Shown: positions 45,539 through 55,463, counted from the first letter of the stretch. The stretch: 64,000 nt of DNA from Mitsuokella sp. oral taxon 131 str. W9106 (GCF_000469545.1 NZ_KI273058.1:243102-307101), one strand, 5' to 3'. Made by a program: numbers and translations. The notes: generated from the sequence alone by a model not told the origin.

Positions 45539-46327
45539 TTACGAATCCTGTTCCACTTGCTCTTTCCAGTGGCTTTTCTCAGCAGGCGTGTCATTGGCGC
45601 GCTCCGATACGAACGTGCTGAGCGCGTCGAAGTTCGCGAGGACGCCGCGTCCCGTGTTCTTGTACTTCACGGCATTTTCCTTGTTGATGCCGATGGAACC
45701 CGCTTCCTTTGCGGCGTCGATGTTCGCGCCGAGGTAGACGAATTCCCAGCCCTGCTTTTCCTGACGGTCCGAAATCATTTCCTTGACCTTGGCTTTCGTG
45801 AACTCGCTGCTCGCGTTTTCCATGCCGTCCGTGATGATGACGAAGAGTACCTTCGTGTCCTTGTCTTTCTGCGCGACGTCTTCGTACTTGTCGACCTTTA
45901 GGATCGTGCTTCCGACCGCGTCGAGCAGCGCCGTCGAGCCGCCGACTTCGTACTCCTTGTCCGTCATCGGCGGGATCGCCTGGATGCGCTGGCGGTCATA
46001 GAGAAGCTTGCAGTCATTGCTGAACAGAACCGTCGTGACGTGGATGTCGGCATCGAGCTTCTTTTCCTTTTCGATCATCGAGTTGAACCCGCCGATCGTG
46101 TCGGATTCGAGACCTGACATCGAGCCGCTCTTGTCGAGGACGAGAACAAGCTCTACGCGCTTCGGCGCCGATGCTGTGTCGGTCGGCACCGCTTTATCCG
46201 CAGGAACGTAGGTCGCAGGCTCCGTCAGGGAAGGAACGTCGATGCCCGGTGCAGCAAACGCGCTCGGCACGAGCAGCATGAGCGCCAGGAATGTGCAGCC
46301 GAGCAGGGAAAGCCAAAATCGTTTCAT
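45539..46327 (-). CDS. Exported von Willebrand factor A domain protein
   Basis: A 262-residue protein with a signal peptide (LLGCTFLALMLLVPSAFA). The vWA domain starts around residue 58, with LVLDKSGSMSG as the metal-binding MIDAS motif, and ends near residue 220. ITDGMENAS contributes a second MIDAS loop. Such proteins mediate metal-dependent protein binding, often with a partner ATPase or peptidase; the M48 peptidase downstream may be the partner (inference from position only). An ATTATA at 46378-46383 reads TATAAT on the coding strand and may be its -10 box. Confidence 0.88.
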   Translation of the reverse strand: MKRFWLSLLGCTFLALMLLVPSAFAAPGIDVPSLTEPATYVPADKAVPTDTASAPKRVELVLVLDKSGSMSGLESDTIGGFNSMIEKEKKLDADIHVTTVLFSNDCKLLYDRQRIQAIPPMTDKEYEVGGSTALLDAVGSTILKVDKYEDVAQKDKDTKVLFVIITDGMENASSEFTKAKVKEMISDRQEKQGWEFVYLGANIDAAKEAGSIGINKENAVKYKNTGRGVLANFDALSTFVSERANDTPAEKSHWKEQVEQDS

Positions 46328-46489
46328 GGGGAAAACCTCCTTGTCGTAGGTAGATAGAAAAGATCGGGATCATTTGTATTATAGCCCATTTCAGCGGGAA
46401 AAACATAATGGTTCAATTACAAAAGTTGATTTGTGCAATCAGTTTAGAAAAAAACGGGAAAAAGAACGCGTGGAATGGCATGCGGGAAA

Positions 46490-46518
46490 TTGCGCGCAGG
46501 CAGACTTCGTAGTATAAT
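46490..46518 (+). promoter_or_regulatory. Likely promoter for the HD-domain gene
   Basis: TTGCGC (46490-46495) and a perfect TATAAT (46513-46518) are 17 bases apart, in the gap between the divergent genes. Confidence 0.6.
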
Positions 46519-46591
46519 AACGTTGGTCTATCGAAAGATTGGTGAATTGGAATGATTCACGAAAGGCGTCGAATGGAAGAGGGGAAGGTAT

Positions 46592-47389
46592 TTGCGGGAA
46601 TTGCTTCGAGAGATGCACAGATGGATGGACGGCTACATGAAGTCTTTTCATACGGACGATGCAGAGGTCATGGAGGGCATCCGCATCAAGGAAGAGCATA
46701 CGGGGCGCGTGACGGCGATTTGCGTGCAGCTCGCCAAACACCTCGGGCTTTCAGCGCACGACTGCGCGCTCGCTGAGATCTTGGGACTCTTTCACGACGT
46801 CGGACGGTTTCGCCAGTACAGCATCTACAGGACATTCCATGATGCTGCATCGGAAGATCATGCGAAACTTGGGCTGAGCGTGCTTGCCGAGCTGCCTTTT
46901 TGGGGAAGGCTCGAAAAGGAAGATGCCGATCTCGTGCGCTTTGCGATCGCACGCCACAACAAAAAGGAGATCGGCGCGGCGCCGAGCGCGCGCGCGCTTG
47001 CCTTCGCGAAGCTCCTGCGCGATGCGGACAAGCTTGATATATACCGCGTGCTCGCACCGTTTTTGACCCCGGCTGGCGAAAGCAAGGCACCAAAATTCAT
47101 CCAGGCGACGGCAAGCCAGCGCATCAGTCCGCATTTTATCGAGATATTCCGCGCGGGCGGACAGGCGGACTACCGGGAGCTCAAGACGTACGGTGACCGG
47201 AAGCTCGTGCGCCTGCTGTGGGTTTACGACATCTATTTCAGTTGGACGCTGCGCGAAATCGTGAAGCGAGGCTACGTCGACCGCATCGTTCGTTACCTGC
47301 CGGAGCAGGAAGGCGTCGAAGAGGGAATCGCACGGCTGAAATCCTATATCGAAAAGAAATGCGCTGAAGAAGACAAATGGGACGCATGA
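46592..47389 (+). CDS. HD-domain phosphohydrolase-like protein
   Basis: A 265-residue protein with an HD domain: EHTGRV (first His), LGLFHDVGRF (HD pair), then RFAIARHNK and DADKLDIYR (final Asp). The family hydrolyses phosphomonoesters or phosphodiesters of nucleotides; the substrate is unknown. The frame starts at TTG 46592, with GAGGGGAAGG 5-14 bases upstream; an ATG at 46613 is an alternative but has no good site. It is followed by glnS. Confidence 0.83.
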   Translation: MRELLREMHRWMDGYMKSFHTDDAEVMEGIRIKEEHTGRVTAICVQLAKHLGLSAHDCALAEILGLFHDVGRFRQYSIYRTFHDAASEDHAKLGLSVLAELPFWGRLEKEDADLVRFAIARHNKKEIGAAPSARALAFAKLLRDADKLDIYRVLAPFLTPAGESKAPKFIQATASQRISPHFIEIFRAGGQADYRELKTYGDRKLVRLLWVYDIYFSWTLREIVKRGYVDRIVRYLPEQEGVEEGIARLKSYIEKKCAEEDKWDA

Positions 47390-47422
47390 TTATGCGAGTT
47401 TTATAGGATGGGAGAGTAAGAG

Positions 47423-49090
47423 ATGGAAGAGCATACGACGGGAAACTTTATCCAGAACATCATCGACGAGGACCGCGCGGCAGGCCGCTGTCCCGATGGC
47501 ATACATACGCGCTTTCCGCCTGAGCCGAATGGGTACCTCCATATCGGGCACGCGAAGTCGATTTGCCTAAACTTCGGGCTGGCGGAGCGAAATGGCGGCC
47601 TGTGCAATCTGCGGTTCGACGACACGAACCCGACGAAGGAGGATACGGAGTACGTCGACTCGATCCAAGCGGATATCCGTTGGCTTGGCTTTAGCTGGAA
47701 GAAGCACATGTTCTATGCGTCGGATTACTTCGACAAGCTCTATGCCTATGCGCAGGCACTCATTGCGAAAGGGCTTGCCTACGTCGACGACCTCTCGGCG
47801 GAAGAGATTCGGACGCACCGCGGCACGCTTACCGAGCCGGGCAAGGATAGCCCGTACCGCACGCGTTCCGTCACCGAGAATCTCGACCTCTTCGCGCGGA
47901 TGAAGGCGGGGGAGTTCGTCGACGGCGAGAAAGTGCTCCGCGCGAAGATCGACATGGCGTCCCCGAACCTCGTCATGCGCGACACCGTCATTTACCGCAT
48001 CGCACATACGCATCATCACCGCACGGGCGGCGCGTGGTGCATCTATCCGATGTACGACTTTGCGCATCCTCTCTCCGATGCCATTGAAGGCATTACGCAC
48101 AGCATCTGCACGCTCGAATTTGAGGAGCACCGTCCGTTTTACGATTGGCTCCTGGAATCGCTCGGCTTCGATGCGAACACGCGCCCGCATCAGATCGAGT
48201 TTGCGCGCCTCAACCTCACGAACACGGTCACGAGCAAGCGCAAGCTGCGCCAACTCGTCGAAGAACACTACGTCAGCGGATGGGACGACCCGCGCATGCC
48301 GACGATTTCGGGACTTCGGCGCCGCGGCTACACGGCTGCTGCAATTCGGAGATTCTGCGAGGAGATCGGCGTCGCAAAAGCGAACAGCCTCGTCGACATC
48401 GCGATGCTCGAACACTGTGTACGCGACGACCTCAATGAGAATGCCGACCGTGTCATGGCAGTCCTGCGCCCCGTCAAGGTCGTCATCACGAACTATCCCG
48501 AAGACAAAGAGGAATGGCTGCTCGCCGACAACAACCCGACGCGCGGCGGACACCGCTTCCTGCCGTTCTCCCGTGAGCTTTACATCGAGCAGGAAGACTT
48601 CATGGAAGAGCCGCCCGCAAAGTATTTCCGCCTGAAGCCGGGCGGGGAGGTACGCCTAAAGCACGCCTACATCATCAAGTGCGAGGAAGTCGTAAAAGAT
48701 GCGGCTGGGCGTGTCGCGGAGCTTCGCTGCACGGCGGATCTTGACTCGAAGACGGGCGGCGCGACGGCAGGCCGCAAGATCAAGGGCACGATTCACTGGG
48801 TCGCGGCGAAACGCGCACTGCCTGCTGAGGTGCGTCTCTACGACTGCTTGTTTGAGACGGATGAGAACGGCAACGTGCCGGACGACTTTCTCGCTGCACT
48901 CAACAGGAACTCGCTCGAGACGATTGAAAACGCATGGATTGAGCCGAGCGTAAGGCTCACGGCAGCAGGCAAATCCTATCAGTTCCTGCGCATGGGCTAC
49001 TTCGTCGTCGATCCCGATACGCGCCCCGATCACCTCGTATTCAATCGCGTCGTCGGCCTGCGCGACAGTTGGGCGAAGGCGAAGAAATAA
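47423..49090 (+). CDS. glnS: Glutaminyl-tRNA synthetase
   Basis: A 555-residue class I synthetase. [16 protein letters not shown] is the HIGH motif of GlnRS, and TVTSKRKL is the KMSKS-like loop. [13 protein letters not shown] and the C-terminal beta-barrel region fit GlnRS, not GluRS. This means glutamine is charged directly, unlike in many Firmicutes that use GatCAB. A tRNA-Gln(CUG) gene lies 1.7 kb downstream. ATG 47423 follows GGGAGAG. Confidence 0.96.
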   Translation: MEEHTTGNFIQNIIDEDRAAGRCPDGIHTRFPPEPNGYLHIGHAKSICLNFGLAERNGGLCNLRFDDTNPTKEDTEYVDSIQADIRWLGFSWKKHMFYASDYFDKLYAYAQALIAKGLAYVDDLSAEEIRTHRGTLTEPGKDSPYRTRSVTENLDLFARMKAGEFVDGEKVLRAKIDMASPNLVMRDTVIYRIAHTHHHRTGGAWCIYPMYDFAHPLSDAIEGITHSICTLEFEEHRPFYDWLLESLGFDANTRPHQIEFARLNLTNTVTSKRKLRQLVEEHYVSGWDDPRMPTISGLRRRGYTAAAIRRFCEEIGVAKANSLVDIAMLEHCVRDDLNENADRVMAVLRPVKVVITNYPEDKEEWLLADNNPTRGGHRFLPFSRELYIEQEDFMEEPPAKYFRLKPGGEVRLKHAYIIKCEEVVKDAAGRVAELRCTADLDSKTGGATAGRKIKGTIHWVAAKRALPAEVRLYDCLFETDENGNVPDDFLAALNRNSLETIENAWIEPSVRLTAAGKSYQFLRMGYFVVDPDTRPDHLVFNRVVGLRDSWAKAKK

Positions 49091-49101
49091 GGAGACAGGT
49101 C

Positions 49102-49407
49102 ATGCCAAGGATACCGAAGAATTTATCCGACAAGGATATGGTGCGCGGCTTTGTTGAGGAAGAGACACTCGCCGACCACTTTGCGCGCGTCGAAAAGGAA
49201 GAGAAGAAAGAGAGGAAAGAGGAGGCGGCGGCCGAGCCGCCGCTCAATCTCGCACGCGCCGGGTTCACGCCGGTGCTCATGGACGATTTGGGGCGTGCGC
49301 TCATGCAGCTCAAAATGGAGCTGTTCCGTGAAGGCGTGAAAAACTACACGTTCAAGATCACACGGCAGGGCGAGCGTATTGTGCTGACGCCGAAGTACAG
49401 GAAATAA
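49102..49407 (+). CDS. Small conserved-looking protein of unknown function
   Basis: A 101-residue protein with no recognised domain. The N-terminal half is charged and probably helical (DHFARVEKEEKKERKEEAAA); the C-terminal half is mixed and ends NYTFKITRQGERIVLTPKYR, which suggests a small beta-rich tail. No signal or membrane segment is seen. It starts at ATG 49102 after AAGGAGA and lies between glnS and the permease, 11 and 16 bases from them, so it is probably cotranscribed. Confidence 0.7.
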   Translation: MPRIPKNLSDKDMVRGFVEEETLADHFARVEKEEKKERKEEAAAEPPLNLARAGFTPVLMDDLGRALMQLKMELFREGVKNYTFKITRQGERIVLTPKYRK

Positions 49408-49423
49408 GGGAGAGACGTAAGGC

Positions 49424-50707
49424 ATGGACACGAGTACCACGATAGCCGTCATCATCTTTGTGGGGGCATACGCGCTCATCATCTCCGAGAAAGTGCATCG
49501 AACGATCGTCGGCATTTTCGGTGCGATGCTCATGATCCTGTTCGGCGTCATCGATCAGGAGACGGCGATCCATCATATCGATTTCAATACGCTCGGGCTC
49601 CTGATCGGCATGATGATCATTGTTAACATCACGAGCGAGACGGGTCTCTTCAATTTCCTTGCGATATGGTCGGCAAAGAAGGTCAAAGCACGCCCGATCG
49701 CACTGCTCGTTGCGCTCTCTGCGCTCACAATGGTCTGCTCGGCACTCCTTGATAACGTCACAACCGTGCTCCTTACCGTTCCCATCACGTTCAGCATCAC
49801 AGCGCAGCTCAAGGTCGATGTCAAGCCGTATCTCATCTCGCAGATCCTTGCCTCGAACATCGGCGGCACGGCGACGCTTATCGGCGACCCGCCGAACATC
49901 ATGATCGGCAGCGCCGTCGGGCTGAACTTCATGGACTTCGTGTTCAATCTGACGGGCATCACGATCCTCATCTTCATCGTCGTCGAGTTCCTGCTCATCG
50001 CGATTTACGGCAAGGAGCTCCGGACGCAGCCTGAACTGCAGGAAAAGATCATGCGCCTCGATGCGAAGGGACAGATTGCGGACAGGGCGCTCCTGAAAAA
50101 ATGCCTTCTCGTCATCGCGTTTACAATCGGACTCTTCGTCCTGCACGGCTGCCTCGGCCTTGAGACGGCGACGGCGGCCCTCACAGGGGCAGGCCTTTTG
50201 CTGCTCATTACCTACACGCAGAACGAGCACATGATCGCGAAGGTGCTCTCAAAGGTCGAGTGGCTCGCGATCTTCTTCTTTGCCGGGCTCTTCGTCCTCG
50301 TCGGCGCGCTCGTCGAGACAGGCGTCATCAAGATGCTCGCAGCGGAAGCCATCAAGGTCACGAGCGGAAACGAGGACGCGACAGCAATGCTCATTCTCTG
50401 GATGAGCGCGTTTGCCTCTGCATTTATCGACAACATCCCATTCGTCGCGACACTCATCCCGCTCATCAAGGACATGGGCGAGATGGGACTCGCGAACCTC
50501 GACCCGATGTGGTGGAGCCTTGCGCTCGGCGCCTGCCTCGGCGGCAACGGCACGCTCATCGGCGCGAGCGCGAACGTCGTCGTCGCCTCGATGGCGGCGC
50601 AGCGCGGCAAGCAGATCTCCTTTCTCGGCTTCATGAAGGTCGCGTTTCCCATCATGATCCTGACGATCCTGATCTCAAGCGTTTACGTCTGGATCCGCTA
50701 TCTCTGA
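49424..50707 (+). CDS. Ion transporter superfamily permease (ArsB/NhaD/SLC13 type)
   Basis: A 427-residue membrane protein with about eleven hydrophobic segments. The signature SNIGGTATLIGDPPNIMIGS in the first half and its repeat-like LGGNGTLIGASANVV near the end mark the ion-transporter superfamily, which includes Na+/H+, arsenite and anion transporters. The ion cannot be inferred. No arsenic or sodium genes are nearby. A terminator follows. Confidence 0.85.
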   Translation: MDTSTTIAVIIFVGAYALIISEKVHRTIVGIFGAMLMILFGVIDQETAIHHIDFNTLGLLIGMMIIVNITSETGLFNFLAIWSAKKVKARPIALLVALSALTMVCSALLDNVTTVLLTVPITFSITAQLKVDVKPYLISQILASNIGGTATLIGDPPNIMIGSAVGLNFMDFVFNLTGITILIFIVVEFLLIAIYGKELRTQPELQEKIMRLDAKGQIADRALLKKCLLVIAFTIGLFVLHGCLGLETATAALTGAGLLLLITYTQNEHMIAKVLSKVEWLAIFFFAGLFVLVGALVETGVIKMLAAEAIKVTSGNEDATAMLILWMSAFASAFIDNIPFVATLIPLIKDMGEMGLANLDPMWWSLALGACLGGNGTLIGASANVVVASMAAQRGKQISFLGFMKVAFPIMILTILISSVYVWIRYL

Positions 50708-50735
50708 CCGCTTGACGTGCCGCAGCATTTGCCAC

Positions 50736-50779
50736 AAAAAGCGGGCCACCGACTCTTTTCGTCCGTGACCCGCTTTTTT
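50736..50779 (+). terminator. Terminator after the permease gene
   Basis: AAAAAGCGGGCCAC pairs with GTGACCCGCTTTTTT with one mismatch. A and T runs on both sides would let it also stop transcription from the minus-strand tRNA gene. Confidence 0.85.
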
Positions 50780-50819
50780 ATGCGCGAAGCCTGTCATCTC
50801 ACAGCCTCATATTTTTATA

Positions 50820-50895
50820 TGGCAGGGGTAGCTGGACTCGAACCAACGCATGCGGGATTCAGAGACCCGTGCCTTACCAACTTGGCGATACCCCT
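50820..50895 (-). tRNA. tRNA-Gln (anticodon CUG)
   Basis: The minus strand reads AGGGGTATCGCCAAGTTGGT and folds into a cloverleaf. The acceptor arms are AGGGGTA and TACCCCT, the D arm is GCC...GGC, the T arm is GTTGG-TTCGAGT-CCAGC, and the discriminator G is followed by an encoded CCA. The anticodon loop CTCTGAA gives CTG, which reads CAG codons. The base pair at the bottom of the anticodon loop is T-T. It resembles known bacterial tRNA-Gln in overall sequence. Confidence 0.93.
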
Positions 50896-50972
50896 GTGCC
50901 TTCCGACTTTTCCTATTATAGGGATAGGAGTCGATTCTGTCAAGGAGAAATTGATTCTGCTTATCCGGTGGG

Positions 50973-51917
50973 CTATTCCATGTCCTGCAAAGCAAGGGCC
51001 GTGTAACGATCCGTGATGAGCGTGTTCATATAGCCCGCTTTCAGCGCAGCATGCATGGCACGCAGTTTTTCTTTTCCGCCTGCAATCAGGATGCGCGTTT
51101 CTTTCCGTTTGAATTCGTCGAGCCTGATGCCGATCGTCCTTGCATCGAGTTCTTCGTCGACAATCGTTCCGTCGTCGCCGTAGAACCGGGAGCAAAGGTC
51201 TCCGGCTGCTTTTTTGCTTAGGATCTCACGGTCATCGGCATCGATGTAGTAGCCGAGGTGAAAGAGGATCGATTCATCGGAAGCGGGTCCCACCGTCGCT
51301 ACTGCAATATTCGCTTTCCTGCCGACGTCGAGGATATGCTTGACGTACCGGTCGTGTTCGACGAGGCGCTTCACCTCCATGTTGTCGAACATGACGGGAA
51401 TCGGCAGGAAAAAGCCTGACGTTGAGAAGGCCTTTGCGACAAGCGTCACGATTTCATGGGCGTACGTATTGCGTTTGGAATAGCTGATGCCGCCTTTGAG
51501 CTGCACGACTTGGACGCCTTTTACGGGTTTTGGCGTTAGATGCATGGCCATCTGATAGAGCGAGGCACCCCAACCGACGCCAATGATATCCCCATCCTGC
51601 ACGATTTCTTCCAAATACGATGCCGCTTTCATCCCCATCGCTTTCTTGCGTTCTTTTTCGTTATTGAGTGGTGCGTTCGCGATGCGGACTTCCTTTAGAT
51701 GATATTTTTTCCGCAAAGTGTCGCGGAGCGAAATGCGAAGCTCGACAGGGTCAACGATCTGAATTTTCACGAAACCCTGTTCTTTGGCATACTGCAGCAG
51801 TCTCGATACGGATGGGCGCGATATGCCGAGCGCATCGGCGATCTTTTGCTGGCTCATGTCGGATTCATAATATAACTTTGCTGCATCGATGCTCAGACGA
51901 TTCTTATCGTGGCTCAT
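50973..51917 (-). CDS. SorC/DeoR-family sugar-responsive regulator
   Basis: A 314-residue regulator. The N-terminal helix-turn-helix is SQQKIADALGISRPSVSRLL, and the rest is a sugar-phosphate binding domain of the SorC family (IGVGWGASLYQMA, then DGTIVDEELDARTIGI). It follows the deoxyribose genes on the same strand after a terminator, so it has its own promoter (TATAAT on the minus strand near 51950). It probably represses them through the paired site upstream of deoC and releases on binding deoxyribose-5-phosphate; B. subtilis DeoR of this family does so. Function assigned by position. Confidence 0.88.
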   Translation of the reverse strand: MSHDKNRLSIDAAKLYYESDMSQQKIADALGISRPSVSRLLQYAKEQGFVKIQIVDPVELRISLRDTLRKKYHLKEVRIANAPLNNEKERKKAMGMKAASYLEEIVQDGDIIGVGWGASLYQMAMHLTPKPVKGVQVVQLKGGISYSKRNTYAHEIVTLVAKAFSTSGFFLPIPVMFDNMEVKRLVEHDRYVKHILDVGRKANIAVATVGPASDESILFHLGYYIDADDREILSKKAAGDLCSRFYGDDGTIVDEELDARTIGIRLDEFKRKETRILIAGGKEKLRAMHAALKAGYMNTLITDRYTALALQDME

Positions 51918-51990
51918 TCGCTCAATCCTCTCCTATGCTTTGTACGCCTTATTATAACAAAACATAGGATTTTTACGTAGTAAAAAATGA

Positions 51991-52019
51991 AAAAAGACAG
52001 CTTCCTGCAACAGGCAGCC
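51991..52019 (-). terminator. Terminator after the deoxyribokinase gene
   Basis: On the minus strand GCTGCCTG-TTG-CAGGAAGC, with one mismatch, is followed by TGTCTTTTTT. It separates the kinase from the regulator gene. Confidence 0.75.
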
Positions 52020-52069
52020 GCCATTTTTTTCATGAAGCATGAGAGAAGCACGGATGCATGCAGCACCTC

Positions 52070-52160
52070 CGTCCTGACGCATCTTTTTTTGCCCGCACTT
52101 CAGCGGAAAATCCATGTCAATCGGAAGGCCTTCATGTTATCGGTTATCGGCGATTTCTTA
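52070..52160 (+). repeat. Interspersed repeat, copy B
   Basis: It matches copy A at 300-445: TTTGCCCGCACTTCAGCGG near 52088-52106 and ATGTCAATCGGAAG with GATTTCTTAGA further on. Its right end overlaps the last codons of the deoxyribokinase gene. Confidence 0.5.
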
Positions 52161-53064
52161 GAAAGGTTAGAACCTCTTCCTTTTGGGGATACGATTTTTG
52201 TGTGCCGCGCTTCGTAACGCTCAGTGCGGCGAATGCGCTCGCTGTTTTCATTGCGTCCGGTACATCGCCCGTTTCGGCGTAGCAGCAGGCAAAGCAGCCG
52301 ATAAAGGCATCCCCTGCACCGGATGTGTCAATCGCATTGACCTGAAACGGTCTGACGAATGTCGTTCCGGTCCTGGTGACGAGCAGGGAGCCTTGTCCAC
52401 CCAGCGTGACGATGACGTTTTTCAAGCCGCGCGCGACGAGTGAATCAGCTGCCTTTTCCGCCTCTTCTATCGTTGTAACGGGCATATCGGTCAGAATGGC
52501 GAGCTCCGTTTCGTTCGGCATGAAGAAGTCGCATTCACAGGCCTTTTCGATGGAGAGCTCCTTTGTCGCCGGCGCGGGATTGAGCAAGACGGGGATATGG
52601 TGCATTTGGCCAAACTCGATTGCATAATAGACCGTTTCAAGGGGAATCTCAAGCTGCAGGATGATGAGCTTGCACGATTCGAGATCGTTTTCCGCCGCAT
52701 CGATGTCGGCAGGTTTTAGAGCGTTGTTCGCTCCCTTGATGATCAGGATGCTGTTCTGGCCATTCGGATCAACGAAGATTGGTGCGACACCGCTCGATAC
52801 GCCCGGCACTTTCGTTACATACTTCGTGTCGATGCCGGCTTTTTGGAAATTGGCAATCGTGTTTTCGGCAAAGAGATCATCGCCGACTTTCGTCACCATG
52901 AGCACGTCTGCTCCGTATGTTGCGGCGGCAACTGCTTGATTGGCGCCTTTCCCGCCGCAACCCATGGAAAAATCCGGTGCTTCCAACGTCTCGCCTAAGA
53001 CCGGCATGCGCGTAATATACGAGGTGAGATCGACCATGTTCGATCCAATAACGGCTATTTTCAT
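52144..53064 (-). CDS. deoK: Deoxyribokinase (PfkB/ribokinase family)
   Basis: A 306-residue sugar kinase. GCGGKGANQAVA (first PfkB signature) and NAIDTSGAGDAFIG (second signature with catalytic Asp) are intact. Residue 10 is Met (GSNMVDL). As I recall, Met-10 marks the enteric deoxyribokinase DeoK, where ribokinases have Asn, so 2-deoxyribose is favoured over ribose. It lies in a cluster with deoC. The last codons overlap repeat copy B. Confidence 0.82.
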   Translation of the reverse strand: MKIAVIGSNMVDLTSYITRMPVLGETLEAPDFSMGCGGKGANQAVAAATYGADVLMVTKVGDDLFAENTIANFQKAGIDTKYVTKVPGVSSGVAPIFVDPNGQNSILIIKGANNALKPADIDAAENDLESCKLIILQLEIPLETVYYAIEFGQMHHIPVLLNPAPATKELSIEKACECDFFMPNETELAILTDMPVTTIEEAEKAADSLVARGLKNVIVTLGGQGSLLVTRTGTTFVRPFQVNAIDTSGAGDAFIGCFACCYAETGDVPDAMKTASAFAALSVTKRGTQKSYPQKEEVLTFLRNRR

Positions 53065-53088
53065 GGGAAATCCTCCTTCCGTAAGAAA

Positions 53089-54111
53089 TTATTTCAGCCC
53101 CGTCGTAACGGTGAAGGTTTTCGTCTCATTCGTTTTGAGATGAAGCAGCGTTCCCGCTTTTTTCGCAGCAAGGAATCCCTCCGGACGACACGTAGCGGGA
53201 AGGACGAAGGCGGCAACCTGCAGATCCTCATTTTTCATGATCCAGCGTGTCGCATTCGTGAAATCCTTTGTCGAGAAGTTCGTGCGGAAGCCGTAGCCTT
53301 TTGGCGAATCGATTTCTACCGTCACATCCTGCGCGTATTGGTCAATATGGTCAGCCATGAAGACGATCTCCGGATCGTACATATCCGGCTGATCGAGGAT
53401 CTCAAGACTGCGGCCTTCCTGCTGCATTTTCTTGAGCACCTCGTTGTAGGCAAGCCATTTTTCGGTCGGATGGACATGCGAGGGAATGGATTCGCGCAGT
53501 TTGAATGCCGTACCGGGAAGATTGGAAGAAATGCGCCCATGATCGACGTACGCATAATTCATATGGCACATGTACTGCAGCGGCATTTCGGTGCAGGTCA
53601 GGTTGGTGACTTCCATGCGGATTTCAAAACGCGTGGCATTTTTTCCTAGTGCAACGCGTGGCCGAGCGATATAGTGATAGCCAAACCCTTGCATATATTC
53701 GTATTGGCTTATTAAAGCAATCGCGTCATTTGTCATTTCGAGCCAAGCCTCGTCCATTGGTGCACAGGAGAATTCCCCGTGCATGGGATGGGTATCATCC
53801 GGCGCCGGACAGCCATTGGCAAGCAACCCCGAATGAAAGGCAAAACAGCCATATGTGTCGATGATGCAGGTCGCAGGCTTTGGCTGATCAAAGATGTTCT
53901 TCAAACGAAGATCGATGCCATTGAATGCTGCATCCCAAATGATCTGTCCCATGTAGGGGAGAAGTTCGACATATCCTTTTGCATTCCTGATTTTGATGGA
54001 TTCAATGCCGGAAGGGTATCGAAAGGCTGTTGCCTTGAAGTCATCGTTTTCTAATAGAAGATTTGGACTTTCGGTAAAATAAGAATGGTTCAGAAAGATT
54101 TTTGTGCCCAT
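53089..54111 (-). CDS. Aldose epimerase-like protein of the deoxyribose cluster
   Basis: A 340-residue protein resembling the aldose-1-epimerase fold (DUF4432-like). LPYMGQIIWDAAFNGIDLRL in the first third and PMHGEFSCAPMDEAW hold candidate active-site residues. The true start is ATG 54111 (MGTKIFLNHSYF), preceded by AGGAGGCGCA; the frame is open further but that part is antisense-like and overlaps the permease. It probably interconverts anomers of deoxyribose for the kinase, like the DeoX/DeoM-type proteins of enteric deoxyribose operons. Confidence 0.75.
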   Translation of the reverse strand: MGTKIFLNHSYFTESPNLLLENDDFKATAFRYPSGIESIKIRNAKGYVELLPYMGQIIWDAAFNGIDLRLKNIFDQPKPATCIIDTYGCFAFHSGLLANGCPAPDDTHPMHGEFSCAPMDEAWLEMTNDAIALISQYEYMQGFGYHYIARPRVALGKNATRFEIRMEVTNLTCTEMPLQYMCHMNYAYVDHGRISSNLPGTAFKLRESIPSHVHPTEKWLAYNEVLKKMQQEGRSLEILDQPDMYDPEIVFMADHIDQYAQDVTVEIDSPKGYGFRTNFSTKDFTNATRWIMKNEDLQVAAFVLPATCRPEGFLAAKKAGTLLHLKTNETKTFTVTTGLK

Positions 54112-54137
54112 TTTTATGCGCCTCCTGATTGAACGGG

Positions 54138-55463
54138 TCACTGCTTTGGTGCAGGCGTGAGTCCCGCATGGCTCTCTTCTTGGTTTTTCTTGCAGAAATA
54201 ATATCCGACATAGGCAAAACAGAAGAAATTGACAAGGAACGAGAATTGCATGGAACCGGTAAGATCCGAAACATAGCCTTGGACGGCGGGGACGATCGCA
54301 CCGCCAATGATGGACATGACCAGGATCGCACCGGCCGTTTCGGTGTATTTCTTTTCGACGGTTTTCAGCGTTTCGCCGTAAATTGTGGCCCAGCACGGTC
54401 CCATCAGGACACTGAGGGCGACCGCCATATAGACGGCCGTGAAGCTTGGAACGAATGCGATGTAGAGCACCATCAAAGCACCGATGACGGAATACGCCAG
54501 GAGAACCTTGTTTGTTGAAAAGCGTGCAAGCAAGAAGTTGGCGATGAATTTGCCAGCGAAGAAGCAGGCGTAACTGATGACCATGAAGTTCGCCGCCATA
54601 CGCTCGTTGATGGAAGCGTCCATCGTCAGGGCAAGGCGGATCGTGAACGACCATACGGCGACCTGCATGCCAACGTAGAGGAATTCTGCGAGAATACCCT
54701 TCTTGAATTTCAGATTGCCGACGAGATAGCGAAGCGTTTCCCCGATGCCCGGAACATGCTCTTTGGCTTGCTCCGTTTTTGCGGCCGGCTTGCATGCCGG
54801 ATATTTCGTGAAAGCGAACAGGGCAAGCACGCATAGCAGGACAATGATGAGCACGCGATAGGGTTCGAGGGTGTTCATGAGCATATCCAAGCGATAGGCG
54901 TGTGCTTCCGCTGCTGTTTTTGCGGCAAGCTGCGCAGCCATGCTGTCGCCTTCTTCAAAAATCAAATATTTGCCAAGCAGGATTCCTGCTGCTGCGCCGA
55001 TCGGATAGAAGGTCTGACTGATGTTCAGACGAAGCGTTGAATACTTTTCCGGCCCGAGCATCGTGCTGTACGTGTTCGATGCGGTTTCCAGGAAACCAAG
55101 TCCGATGGCAATGGCAAATACGGCCGCAAGGAACATCGTATACGTGGCCATATGAGAGGCGGGGAAGAATAGCGAGCAGCCTACGATATAGAAAATCAAC
55201 CCACATAGAATGGCAGCCTTGTATGTGGTCTTTTTGATGACCATGGAGGCTGGAATCGAAATCAGAAAATACCCGCCGTAGAACGCGCTTTGCACGAGTG
55301 CGCTGGCAAAGTCGCTCAAATCAAACACGCTCTTGAACTGTGTGATCAAAACGTCGTTCAAGCTTGCTGCTGCTCCCCAAAGGGGGAACAGGCAGGAGAG
55401 CAGGATAAACTGAAAAATTGGTGTTTGATTCAGATAACCGTTGTCGTACTGGATCCATTTCAT
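54138..55463 (-). CDS. FucP-family sugar/H+ symporter, probable deoxyribose permease
   Basis: A 441-residue major facilitator protein with about twelve membrane segments, of the fucose-permease group. FILLSCLFPLWGAAASLNDV at the first segment and GYFLISIPASMVIKK with GLGFLETASNTYST are typical of FucP relatives. The true start is ATG 55463 (MKWIQYDNGY). It is preceded by AGGAGGAA and lies 57 bases from deoC. Enteric deoxyribose operons carry a FucP-family permease called DeoP, which supports the call. Confidence 0.85.
   Translation of the reverse strand: MKWIQYDNGYLNQTPIFQFILLSCLFPLWGAAASLNDVLITQFKSVFDLSDFASALVQSAFYGGYFLISIPASMVIKKTTYKAAILCGLIFYIVGCSLFFPASHMATYTMFLAAVFAIAIGLGFLETASNTYSTMLGPEKYSTLRLNISQTFYPIGAAAGILLGKYLIFEEGDSMAAQLAAKTAAEAHAYRLDMLMNTLEPYRVLIIVLLCVLALFAFTKYPACKPAAKTEQAKEHVPGIGETLRYLVGNLKFKKGILAEFLYVGMQVAVWSFTIRLALTMDASINERMAANFMVISYACFFAGKFIANFLLARFSTNKVLLAYSVIGALMVLYIAFVPSFTAVYMAVALSVLMGPCWATIYGETLKTVEKKYTETAGAILVMSIIGGAIVPAVQGYVSDLTGSMQFSFLVNFFCFAYVGYYFCKKNQEESHAGLTPAPKQ

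Noticed and set aside
54112-54834. N-terminal extension of the epimerase-like protein
   Set aside because: The extra 241 codons overlap the permease gene out of frame and look like noise; MGTKIFLNHS has a proper site.
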